From contig CM019220.1 in the NCBI GenBank assembly GCA_009741485.1, forward strand, positions 30,386,185-30,450,184: 64,000 nt of DNA. Direction: 5' to 3'. Positions 24,919-35,460 of the stretch are shown piece after piece. The notes under the pieces were generated by a model, which saw nothing but the letters and a program-made list of their open reading frames with translations, had not been told where the DNA came from and did no database searches. The number at the start of each line of letters is the position of its first letter. Positions within the stretch are counted from its first letter, which is position 1. The translations under genes were made by a program, and so were the position numbers. Origin of the DNA: Malurus cyaneus samueli (lineage: Eukaryota > Chordata > Aves > Passeriformes > Maluridae).

Positions 24919-27900
24919 GTATTGGAGGAATAGGTGGAGTTTTTAAACAGGAAAATACACTTTCAGCTAGAGTGCCACAAAAGATGGTTTCAGCTATTCA
25001 GAAATGAAGATATGTCTCAAAAGTTACAGCTAATTTATAAACCCAAATTGACACCTTAACACTATCACTATTTGTTCGACCTAACAATAGGCCAGACTGA
25101 CTGAAGCTCATATGAACAAAACTAATAGAAGACAGACAAGCCAGAAACAGACATATTTATACACACATCGGGATTTACTTTCAAAATCAATTTTTAAGAG
25201 TCCCCACAAGCCTTTTTTTCAGTGCATCGCTGTTAGCCTCAATCTCTTTTCCTACCTATTAGAACAGAAGTGGAGACCAACTGAAATACCCTCTTCAATC
25301 ACTCCGTTGTCTCTTTTGGGGAGCATCCACATCTATACAGCATGGTAGTTGCAACCATGACCCTCAGTAGCAATATATTCTCTTTGTTAAATTCTTATTT
25401 TTGGCCTTTATTGACAGTCCTTTGGAAACTGAGTTTCTCAAGCAGCTGTTGCAGTTGCACAAAAGCTGGAATGGTAGCACTTTATTCCCTTAAAGAGAAA
25501 ATGCTCAATTAAAATTATAGAACAAAGTTTCTTCTCACTGTTTCAGCACAGTATCACTTTAACTCCACTGATAATCTCAAAATTATTCTCTTGATATAGC
25601 TTTGCAAAACCCAAGACTTCTCACTTACATCACTGGGTGATTAAATAATAAAATAGACTGTGTTAGGAAGGTGGTCTAACCTCAAAGTTTTGCTGACCTT
25701 TTTGGTGACCTGAGAAAGGTCATTTCATTGCTGTCATCATATGCTCCTGCTTTTGTCTGTCAGCCTTTACTGTAAGGTTTGTGTGATAAGGGATGTCTCT
25801 TATGCTGCATTTATACAGCACCAGTTGCACCAGTTTTTCTGTTTACTAGACACAAAAAAAAAAAAAAAGCAAGACCATTTAAAAATCAGGAGAGATACAA
25901 AGCTGACCTTTTCATTGCTTCATCTAGCTTGTGTACAGCACCCTGGACTACACCACTGTGATTTGTTCATGTACATTAGTCTTACAATAAAATACCCCAA
26001 TTTCCAACACACGAGAGCCGTGGGTTCAGAAATAGTGCATCGATCAGGCCCTACTGTAAATATAATATGACACGGAGAGCAGATCAATATTCTGCTGTGC
26101 CTGGTACTACAATGCAGAGCGCGAGCAAATCATTATTTTTAGCTCTTAATAACAATGGGAGCTTAATTTCATCATTTCGAAGGTGAAGAGAAGTGTTTGA
26201 AAAACAACCTCATTAGTGGCCACTGTGAGCCCCCATGAGCGCGGATGGAGCAGACAACAGCCATGCACAGGCACTGCATGAGCCTTTTTCCTCTTCAGGG
26301 GCCCAAGGGATGGCAGCTGTTCTGCTCCCATCTCTCTGCAGAGGCAGAAAGTGCCTTTTCTGCAGGTTTTCCAGAGCCCCAGAATATTTGGGGAAGGCTG
26401 AGCAAAGGTTTACACTTGTCACCTCAGTGTATCTCCCCTGCCAGGCAAGTTGGGTGCAATCCCTGCCCTGGATGAATTTCTGCTCTATGGAGCTAAAGAC
26501 AAGATGGCACAGGGATGGCTTAGGGTGTAAAGAGACCCAAACTTGCTTCAATCAATGCCCTGCTCCTTCTCTGATTGTCTTCTGCTTTCATATTCTCCTT
26601 CCAAAATTGAGAAAACCCAATTAAACTGACAGGGGCTCAGTGAACTGCATTTCCTCTATCAAGGTCAACGAATCCAGGAACTGAATAAAACAGCACTTTA
26701 TGAAAAAGGGAAAACAAAAAAAAAGCAAACCAGAAAGACAACTAAGATTTAAAAAAAAAAACAGCAAAATCAACAGCTGCAGTAGCACTTATGAAACCTT
26801 TCCTAAAAAAACACTGCTGGGACAAGTTTATTCCCTCCCATGAGGCTCCCTCTTTGGCAATCTGAGATTACCAAGGCCCAGAATTCCTGGTCAACCTTCT
26901 GACCACCAAGGCTTCATCCAGACTACATCCAAACCCAACTGCACAAGCTGCACAAGTTCACTCAAAAACTCATGAGTACAGAAATGATCAGCTGAAACGT
27001 CCTCTTAGATGCAGAAACCACTGATTTTATTTAGTTAAAAATGGCCTCAGGTGATTGTCTTTTCTGTTTTCCTAAACACTAATTTCTGGTGTTTGAACTT
27101 CATTTCCAATGTTCTAACTTCAGTAATTGCAGCTTTAATCTTTTGCAGCTTCACATGTTCTTGGTAATAGAGAATAATAAATGTAAATGTAACATTTAGG
27201 CCATCAGTAATTTATCCTGGGAGACCAGTTCAAAGGGAGCATCAGCTTGAAACTATTGGCTCGTTTGTGAAGTTTGAGGCAGGAGACCCAACTGTCATCT
27301 GACTTCAAGGAGCCTTTGTACAGGACTAATTATAAGACAAAGCCACTGGACCCGTACTGTTTAGTTATTTATGTTTTTGATGAAGTTATCTGCAGTTATT
27401 TTTTGATCTCTAATTAGAGGTGACCTCTAAAGCAGGGTATTGCTTCATTTTCCAGAAGAGCAGCTCAGGAATCGTTCAATTGCTCCCGTAAAATACCACG
27501 GTGATCTCAACGCTCCCTAGAGTTGATTCTTAGTTAACAAGAGAAGAAAAACATCCGATTAAGTTCCCAGAGCTGGCTCTCTGAGTGGCCGAGGGCTTTT
27601 TTAAAATATGTCACACAGATGGAAAATGTTTTCTAGTAGTATCTACAGCGAGTCGTGACACTCTCTTTTAGATCCTTCATAATTTGTAAGACAGAATTAA
27701 CAGCTGTTTTTAAAGTAAAATACAACCCCTGGGAGATGGGAGGAGAGGATGAATCCTGGCGCTTCCCTTTCTGACATTCTCAGACCAGGAAAGGAAAGGT
27801 TTCATTTTCGTCATTTAAATGCTAATATAATTTCATGACCACCTGTCACTCCATAAAATGTTTTCCGTTGCCTTAATCACATTCTGCTCTCCTCAGCAGA

Positions 27901-28044
27901 AAATTAGCTGATGCTAAAATACCAAAAGATTATTAGGAAAGTTTTATTTTTATGGATAGATCATTTGGTATATAAGAATCATCTACTTGGGGCAATCTCT
28001 TAATCAAATGCTGATTTATGCAGCAGTCACTTTCAAATACTGGG
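24919..28044. other. Non-coding DNA containing two CpG-retaining stretches
   Basis: Mostly AT-rich background with A15 at 25854-25868 and A10 near 26752-26761. Two stretches, about 26010-26250 and 27340-27660, keep about nine CpG each while the surroundings are strongly CpG-depleted. They carry homeodomain-like TAATTA or TTAATAA words. They are discussed as candidate regulatory elements. No exon recognised. Confidence 0.5.
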
Positions 28045-28304
28045 GAGAACAAACCGATGTGTTCGATGGCCTTAAGATGCACTGGGGGAGTTTTATATTA
28101 GATATTAGGAAAAATTTCCTCACAGAAAGGATTGTCAATCACTGGAACAGGCTGCTCAGGAAAGCAGTTGAATCACTGTCCTTGAAAGTGTTCAAAGAAT
28201 GTGAAAATGTGGAGTATGAGGACATGGTGAACATGGTGGTGGGACTGGGTTAACAGTGCTACTTCATGGTCTTGGAGGGCTTTTCCAAATTTAGTGATTC
28301 CATG
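28045..28304 (+). mobile_element. CR1 LINE 3' end (ORF2 C-terminus and 3' UTR)
   Basis: Plus-strand translation near 28080-28200 contains LDIRKNFLTERIVNHWNRLL followed by KAVESLSLKVFK, the well-known C-terminal end of CR1 ORF2 (form: L..RKNF...V..HWNRLP.EVVESPSLE.FK). It is followed by a 3' UTR-like part (gggactgggttaacagtgct, ggtcttggagggcttttcca) and ends in one degenerate terminal octamer, attccatg at 28297-28304. So the true 3' end is preserved and the 5' part is truncated, the usual CR1 pattern. Many substitutions mark it as old and inactive. Confidence 0.88.
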
Positions 28305-31230
28305 GTCTGCACCAGAAGTGCATCTTCAGCTCTCCATCCCTAAATTCTGCCACTTTCAGTAGTAAATGCCACAGCCATGGGATAGAACAATATTCCTTCA
28401 GCTGCAATGGATGAGACAGCTCTGACTCCACCTTAGAAAAGATTCCCCAGAAATGAGGCAGCTTTCTTATATTTTAGGGAAACAACACACATTGAGCTGC
28501 CTTCTCAATGTGTTTCTTCACATTATAAATGAAATATATTTTCAGCTGTTTTGACTAGACATTGTTTTCGAGTAATTAAGTAGAAAAAAATCAAAGGCAA
28601 TATCTTTTTAAAAAGTAGGAAATAGCAGAGACACCAAAATATATTTGGAAGAAAGCAAGGGATAAAAACAGTCCAAGAGATATTGAAGAGACCTGCTTTT
28701 AGAAGACAGAAGAAAGGTTTTGTCTGATTAAACACTGATGAGTACTTTCAGCCATGAAGATTCACCAATTAAAGCAAAAATGCTGTGCTAAGTTTTATTA
28801 TTTCCCTGATTTCTTCCCACCTGAGTACCATATTCAAAGAAATTTTTGCCACCAAATCTTGGTTTATAGTTACAGTAAGTAAAATCCTCCAGCAACATAC
28901 TTTTCTGGAATTGTAGACTCTTCTGAATATTACATCCTACTCTTCTTGTGTGAGGATATAGCATGGGAAAGCACTTTTACCTTCATCATCTTAGCAAGTG
29001 TCATAGTTCTTTGTGTGGTAGGAAAATGATAAAATATTCTCTTTATTTTTAGCAGAAAAAATGTCAGATTTGGTATTATAATCAGAAATTTGGTCATATT
29101 CTTCCAATGAGCTCACCAGCTGGACAGGCCAAATATAGCTAAATGGATTAAGCAAACACTGTTAAATTTATTTTAGCATTGGAACTAACCTTTGGGACAA
29201 CACAGTTAACTTTAATATCTTAATATATATCACGTTATTTTCCTAAAATATATTAAAAGCAAACTCTTATTTAACCTCATGCCGTAGTGTCATCTAAGAT
29301 GAGGCTTTTTCCTGGAAGATAGGAACTGATAGACTGAAAATCTACTACTCAGATTCTCATCCTCCTCATATATTCTTCCTGCAAATCTTGATGAAGAATG
29401 AGTTTTCAGCCTTCCAGAGAGGTTTTTCTGCAGACCTAAATGGCATTAAAAAATCTCTACCAAGCACTGACAGCAGAATTTCCCAAATTCTTCCTAACTC
29501 TGTTATTACCTGGAATGGAACAGCACAGTTTAAGCAATTACAGCTGCAGCCAGAACAGGAGCTACTCTGCTTTGGGCTTTGATCTGGAACAATTTGATGA
29601 TCTGGCCTTATTACCAATTCAACAATTTCTAACTCCTTTTAATCTCCACTATAGTTTAGTCAGTTATTAATTTCTCATATAAACTTAAAATAAAAAAAAA
29701 ATAAGGCCTTCAGAGGGACTGGATTTTTTAATTTTTTTCTGAATTCATACTCCAGTGCTTGAAAATGCAAATTGTTCCCAGATATTTCTGAACAGTCCTA
29801 CAGTTTTAACTGTAACTGGTTATTAGGAGTACATTTAAAAATGGCTTCTAATTTTTCTTTAGATATTTTCTTTATGTTTCAGAGGAAGCATGCACCCAAA
29901 GTGCAAAAAAATAAGGTAATTTTCCAGGCTCATTTGGACTTTCAATACTATTGATTTGTCTTCATCACTTTACAATGAATCTGAATTTTCCTATGGTAAG
30001 TACCCTATCAAAGCATAGCTGGCTATTTCTAACAAAAAGCCCTGATTATGCAAGATAAATTGGGTTTTTTGTGTTTTGGTGAAGTTTTTTTAGCATGTTT
30101 CAAGACTTATAGTATAACATTATTAGAAAAAGCTAATGGCTCAATTTTTTCAAGCAAATTGCACTGTGTTCTTGAACAGGGGCTACATGATTCTTGCAAT
30201 ATTTAATATTTGTTTTGAAGCCAATCCAACAGCATTTTGACAGCCCCTTTGACATGCTGTAGTTTCTCATTCTAAGACCTCAAAAAAACAAAATACAAGA
30301 AGCCACTGAGTGGTGCAGAATTTTGCACTTAAAGTTTCAGCAAATGTTGCAGACAATTTCATTGCTGTCTTTCACACCAGTGGAAAACAAGCCAAGCCTC
30401 ACCCATTGGTAAAAAAAGCATAAGCTAGGTTTCATGGGTATAAAAGAACTTTTGGATCCTTTGGCAAATGGAAGATGAAGCTTGTATAATATTGTAATTG
30501 TATGACAACAAATTTTCCCCAGTGAGAACACAGTGTTTTTCACAATGTGTAATTTCTCAGTGCTAGGATGATCTCCCACTTTATTATTTAAGTTTTCTTC
30601 AGCACTTCCAATCCTTGGGAATCAGGTGGTAGAAACAGAACGTGCACATCAATCACTCAGCTGTCACAGTGGGAGATATGAAAAAGTCAAGGCTTACCCC
30701 AGCACTGGAATAGTTATGTCCCATTTTTAAAGTACTGATGCCAGTTTTCTCCTGTACATGACCGGTGAAATGTAACCTCCAGCAATTTTGGACTATAACT
30801 GTAATTGTAAATTTAAAAAAAATTTAATCAGTATACTTTGAACTGATATTTATTATGCAGACCACACACGCTTCTATATGTGATGGTGTTGCACATAAAG
30901 TATTCATAACTGGGAGTGTCTGATTGCTGCAATATGAAAAGGCACTCTGTTGTACATTATGTGGGAAAAAAAATCAACCTAACCAATTTTATAATAATCT
31001 AAACCAACTTTTCTTTCTCTAAAAGAGAAGCTACAGGACACTGTCCAGCTTTTAAGCCTCAGAGCTAGTGTTTGATTACACCAAAACTGCTGCCATCTCC
31101 CTTTTTAGAGGTATTAAGCAGAAAAAAGAGAAAAAATATGTCAAAACAAGCCTGAACTGAGCATCTGATTGGTGACAAACTGCAGTCTAATTTTTCTCCT
31201 ATCCAAATGGCAATCCGAGGACAGCACAGT
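28305..31230. other. Non-coding DNA, no recognisable gene
   Basis: AT-rich background. A10 near 29693-29702. Open stretches of at most 83 codons. No further CR1 tail recognised after the one ending at 28304. Confidence 0.6.
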
Positions 31231-31250
31231 TTTAGTATTTGCATACTAAA
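31231..31250. promoter_or_regulatory. Palindrome containing an octamer (ATTTGCAT) motif
   Basis: The 20-base sequence tttagtatttgcatactaaa has perfect 8-bp inverted arms (31231-31238 and 31243-31250) around ttgc. The octamer ATTTGCAT, the classic POU/Oct-factor site, spans 31237-31244 across its centre. A regulatory role is inference: an octamer alone is common in 64 kb of AT-rich DNA, and the surrounding palindrome is the only unusual part. Confidence 0.35.
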
Positions 31251-32378
31251 CAGATGTTGGTATTAATTATTTGGTGAATCCTGAGAGACATCAGCAGCGT
31301 ACAAAGAAATCAACATATTTACACTGTCAGAAACAACTCTGAAAGAAAAGACAGTAAACACAGATTAAATTAATCTGAGAGGTCCATCCAGGGTAGTCAA
31401 ATACAACTGACAATTAGAATGGGAATGCCTAATTGACCAGCATCCAACACTTCATTTCTGCATATAATTTTTTTAAAACCATAGAATACTCCAGAGTTGG
31501 CAGATGTACAAAAGCAGTGCTGGGACAAGAGGGGACACAACCACCTGGATGATCAAGGAAGAGGAACCAGGGTTCAAAGTGAGGTAGCTTCTATCACAGT
31601 TTGGGGTTAGATTTACTGAGCTACAGTTCCCAAACTCAATCTTTTGCTGAACCTGTGCTGGGAGGTCCAGCAGACTTCTAATTGAGCCGGTGTGGAATTT
31701 TTCCTGGGCTGGCAATTAAAATAACATTAATTAAAACCAAGCTGAAAGTTTGAATGACAATAAAGAGAAAGAAGAAAGAAGTAGATATTAGTTTCACATA
31801 AGTGAAGACACTGGGATCTTTTAACTGGTTTGACTGATCATTGGAGAAGTACCCAAGTTTGGAAATTGTCAGCAAGCCTACCCTAAAATGTGGAAAACCT
31901 CCCAAACAGCTAACTTCCAGATCAAAGGTCTGACTAACAGGAAATTCTGACAGTGTCCAAAAGTGGCTGCCAAGGGCAGGGAGAAAAGCACACATTACCA
32001 CCTTTAGCATCCTAACGTTTCCTGCTCAGGGCCTTTTTTAGCCAGGTGTAGTTTCTATGTATTGAGTAATTCTCAATGGGTTTATTTTCCCTGAACTATC
32101 CTGAAATGAAGCAAACTTCTGCCACTCCTGATGTCCTTTAGTGACTTCCTAAACTCAGATGATTTAACAGGAAGAACTCTGCATTTGGTCTGAGCACAGC
32201 TCCTCCTGGGATCAGTGAGGGGCTCCATTTTAATATTGGAAGCAGGAATGCTATCCTTCTTCTCCAAATGGCTCACCACCCTATAAACTTCCTACGCTTC
32301 CCCAGTTGTTCCTTTTCCAGACTGAAATTTGTCCAATCAGTCATTCTTTAGAAGGCAGCTTCATGTCCCCAGTACAAG
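31251..32378. other. Non-coding DNA upstream of the duplicated unit
   Basis: No exon recognised. At 31482-31502 the words catagaatac..cagagttgg faintly recall a CR1 tail, but the match stops at once. Nothing else supportable. Confidence 0.5.
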
Positions 32379-32529
32379 TGACTCATACTTTTGATGTGCA
32401 AAGGAAGATTAGAGGATAGTCTGCCTGTTCAAAATTCCTCAGAAAACCTAGTCTGGATCGTTATGTCCTGAACTGCTTGTCTGCTGTGAGGCTCTCATTT
32501 AAGAAACTTTTCTTTGACGTGAGTCAAAG
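32379..32529 (+). repeat. Diverged direct duplication, copy A (151 bp)
   Basis: Begins tgactcatacttttgatgtg and ends gagtcaaag. It aligns without any net insertion or deletion to 32784-32934, with roughly 116 of 151 positions identical by my hand count. The shared blocks include tgactcatactttt, gtgcaaag, aaattcct, actgctt, ctgtgaggc and agtcaaag. The pair could be a tandem segmental duplication of a 405-bp unit that has since decayed, or two copies of an unrecognised repeat family. I do not recognise the sequence as CR1, LTR or a known SINE. Confidence 0.85.
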
Positions 32530-32783
32530 CACACAGCCCTAACACCTGGGCCATTTCACCCCACTGAAGCTCCCAAATTCTTGTTCTGAACTCAGAAAGG
32601 CCATAGTGCACCTGCATTGAGCAGCTCTACTAAATAAATAATTTCCAGTGGAAAATACCTTGGATTTGTTAGAGCATCTGTATGGGAAGCTATTAATGCA
32701 TCGCTTTCCTTGCACATGGAATTCTACAATTCCAGCGGTTAATTAAATCACCACATTCTCAATTTAAGCTATCTTAGCATAAC
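32530..32783. other. Spacer between the two copies of the 151-bp unit
   Basis: About 254 bases that do not visibly repeat on either side. Contains TTAATTAAAT near 32740-32749. The last 40 bases share only scattered short words with the sequence left of copy A (aatca, cattct, aagct), so the duplication may extend weakly to the left. Confidence 0.5.
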
Positions 32784-32934
32784 TGACTCATACTTTTAGT
32801 GTGCAAAGAAAGATCAGAGCACAGATTGCCTACTCTAAATTCCTTTGAAAAACTAATTCAAATCATAATATCCTAGACTGCTTCTCTCCTGTGAGGCACT
32901 CACTTAACCATCTATTCTTTTACATAAGTCAAAG
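32784..32934 (+). repeat. Diverged direct duplication, copy B (151 bp)
   Basis: Begins tgactcatacttttagtgtg and ends aagtcaaag. It is the partner of 32379-32529, in the same orientation, offset by exactly 405 bases and of equal length. Differences are single-base substitutions scattered over the unit with a denser patch in the middle (copy A positions about 32448-32475). The preserved length with many substitutions suggests age. It is weakly compatible with constraint against indels. Confidence 0.85.
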
Positions 32935-34574
32935 AGCAACTCAATTTTAAAATCACAGACCTTGAAATTTTACAACTAGCCCAATTATCATTTTAAAAAC
33001 TCATGATTTAACCATTAAAGTATACCCAATTAGAAATGTCACATGTTCCTAATTTATATAAATGCTACTTGAATTACAATGGAATGGGTTAGTTTTCAAG
33101 ATAATTACATGTAAAATACAACTTAATCATTTCCAATACTGAATTTTATCCCTATAATTCTCCCTATTTCCCTCCTTTCCTGGGTTGGAGTACAAGTTGG
33201 TCATATTTCACCAATGACAGGGTTGAGGTGCAGTATTAAGGAAATTAAACCCAAAATTTCTAAAACACAGAAGTGTGAAGAAGCTCTAGTTCTGATGCTG
33301 TGAAGCATATCTCTCTTAGAGGACAGACACCACTCATCACCATATTCAATAAAATGGTCAATATTGTTTTTAACACAGAAATAGAGGGCGAAGAGATACC
33401 ACTTCCAAGACACACAGTGAGGATGCACAAAAATCTGTGAAGATTTTTTGGTTTTTGCTCTGCACAGTAATATGGCTCAACTGACTACATTAATAGCTTC
33501 AGTTTGTAGGTACTGAATGCTAAAACATATTATGTAATTTTGCTGCCTTTAGAATGACATTTATTACAGATAGCATTGAAAAAACATTTAATATATTCAT
33601 GAACAAAAGTGTTAAGATGCCTTCACAATTACTGTGTAATAACACAGCATTTATTCTGCTCTGGGTGATGAATTTATTCTTTCATGTAATGAGCTGTCAT
33701 GATTTTCTTTATTACTTTTTTCAACTGAGCAGGAAGTTGCAATCTAGTAGGTGTCTAGGTTAGCCTGTCCCCAGAGCAGTATTCAATATGCAAAATACAA
33801 CTTATTAGTTTTCAATTTGCCACTAGCTTAGTTAGGAGATGCAGTTAAAATTCCTCAGCAGCAGGTAACACTTCTGCATGACAAAATGGTGTTGGAAGTG
33901 ATGCGTGAAGAAAAAAAAACCGATGCAAACTTAGCTTCATCAGGTTTTATCCAACTTGCAGTTTATATCACTTGTGAAAGGCAGCAAGAATGCAATTGAC
34001 CTGCAACTCAAACACCATACTGAAAAGGCCAGGATAGTTTATTGTCAACACATTTAACCTGTTCCAAGGGGTGCAGTGGTAGCCAGTAAAAAGATGAATT
34101 TATGGTACATTGGTCCTTTCTTCTTTGACAGTAATTAAGAGGATGACTGCTAAGAAAATGGTTGAGGTGACAACACGAAGATTCAGAAGTGAAGGCATGT
34201 TTATTACTCCCTGAATATATTACAGAAGCTATTTACCTGTGTTGCATCAAATATAAATCCAGACAATGAAAATCAGACAGAGATTCAAAGATGCAATTAA
34301 AGAAATCAGAGAAAAAGTAGATTAAGGCAGAGGAAGGGCTCGTCCAGTAGGTAACAAGTTTACAATACTGCAGAACAAGAAGGGAAAATAAAGCTCAGTA
34401 TTTAAAACCTCAGAAAGTGGATTTCTTTTATAAGGTTGGATCCATCAATTAGAAACTATGGAACAAAGATTTAGAGTTTTGTTTAACAGATTATACACAA
34501 ACATGACCCTCAAAATTTATGGGAATGCACTCTAAAATTACTCTGTCAAGATGTTTCTGATGGACATAAAGAAG
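32935..34574. other. Non-coding DNA, very AT-rich
   Basis: No gene or repeat recognised. Composition is AT-rich with no long open stretch (maximum 75 codons). Confidence 0.6.
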
Positions 34575-34860
34575 TACAAATATTCTCTGGAATGCTGTGT
34601 GCAGTTCTTGTCATCCTAGAATAGATCAATTCAAACTGGGAAAAAAACCAGAAGAGTTTCCATGACAAAAAGAGAATGAAGAGCCTATTTCATGAGAAGA
34701 GGCTAAAAGAGCTTTCCTTGTTTAGCCAAGCAGAGAGCTCAGAAGGCCACAGTTGTTCTCCCAGAATAAGTCAAGAGACTAAAACCAAGGGACCAAGAGG
34801 AATTATTGAATCTTGAAAAATAATGGTAGTTGGAGAGTGAATTGTTATAACAGACCACGA
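34575..34860 (+). mobile_element. Highly decayed CR1 LINE fragment (C-terminal ORF2 region)
   Basis: Runs of bases follow the order of the CR1 segment between the reverse transcriptase and the C-terminus. They are ctggaatgctgtgtgcagtt (CR1 form for EYCVQ..), then gggaaaaaaaccagaagagt (form for LERVQRR), then catgagaagaggctaaaaga followed by ttgtttagcc (form for YEERL.EL.LFSL), then gggaccaagaggaatt (form for SDRTRGN). Stops and frameshifts occur throughout. It is the oldest-looking CR1 copy here and the boundaries are approximate. Confidence 0.62.
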
Positions 34861-35322
34861 AGAATCTTCAATTAAAAATTAGTGGTAGAGGACCACCAAC
34901 AAAGTATGGTTTTGAAAGAGAATATGTTAGCAAAGTTACAGTGGCTGGGGTTTTGGTACAAGAGATCCTTTCTGGATCTAGATCTTCATCTTTAGAGGGA
35001 GAGACAGAACTTAGCTTAATTCCTGAGAAATTTGTTGAAAGCACGATTTGATTTTTTCTGGTTCTAACAGTTCAGTAACCTTCATGAGATAAAACATTTC
35101 TATAATTATGTACTTTTCTATCCTCAAAACTAGCAAAGTACCAGCAAAATCACACCAAAACCATCTTTGGTGTAATCAAGCTTGATGAGTCTGTCAACAG
35201 GGAGACAGATTTCCATGGAGGTCCAGCCATGCTGTTTGGTTTTGCAGAGCAAAAGACTGATTTACCCCATGCCCAGGTGCCACCAGAAGCCACTAAATGA
35301 CATCAGTGTCCTACCTGAATGT
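34861..35322. other. Non-coding DNA between CR1 relic and SINE
   Basis: No gene or further repeat recognised. Some of 34861-34930 could still be unrecognisable CR1 sequence. Confidence 0.5.
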
Positions 35323-35460
35323 CACAGAATCACAGAATATCCTGAGTTGGAAGGGATCCATGAGGATCATTGAGTCCAACTCTTGAGTGAATGGCCCATA
35401 CAGGGATCCAACCCACAACCCTGGCACTATCAGCACCAACTAAGCTGAGCTCAGTGGCAG
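35323..35460 (-). mobile_element. tRNA-Ile-headed, CR1-tailed SINE (TguSINE1-like)
   Basis: Read on the minus strand, the head gives gagctcag (A-box side, 35447-35454), tggtgctgatagtgcc, then gggttgtgggttggatccct and tgtatgggcca. This closely follows a vertebrate tRNA-Ile (TAGCTCAG...GTGCTAATAACGCC...GGTTCGATCCC..TACGGGCCA). The body then runs into ccattcactcaagagttgga and a CR1-type tail ending in two ATTCTGTG octamers (plus strand cacagaat at 35323-35330 and 35331-35338). A songbird SINE of this design, TguSINE1, is known and is moved by CR1 enzymes. About eight bases of the A-box region are missing and the B-box reads GGTTGGATCC instead of GGTTCGATCC, so pol III activity is unlikely. No clear target duplication. 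Confidence 0.85.

Noticed and set aside
31482..31510. Possible CR1 tail (catagaatac..gagttgg)
   Set aside because: Similarity lasts only about 20 bases and the continuation does not follow any CR1 form.
35323..35460. Functional tRNA-Ile gene
   Set aside because: The tRNA-like part lacks about eight bases of the D-arm region, has a changed B-box and continues into a CR1 tail, so it is a SINE and not a tRNA gene.
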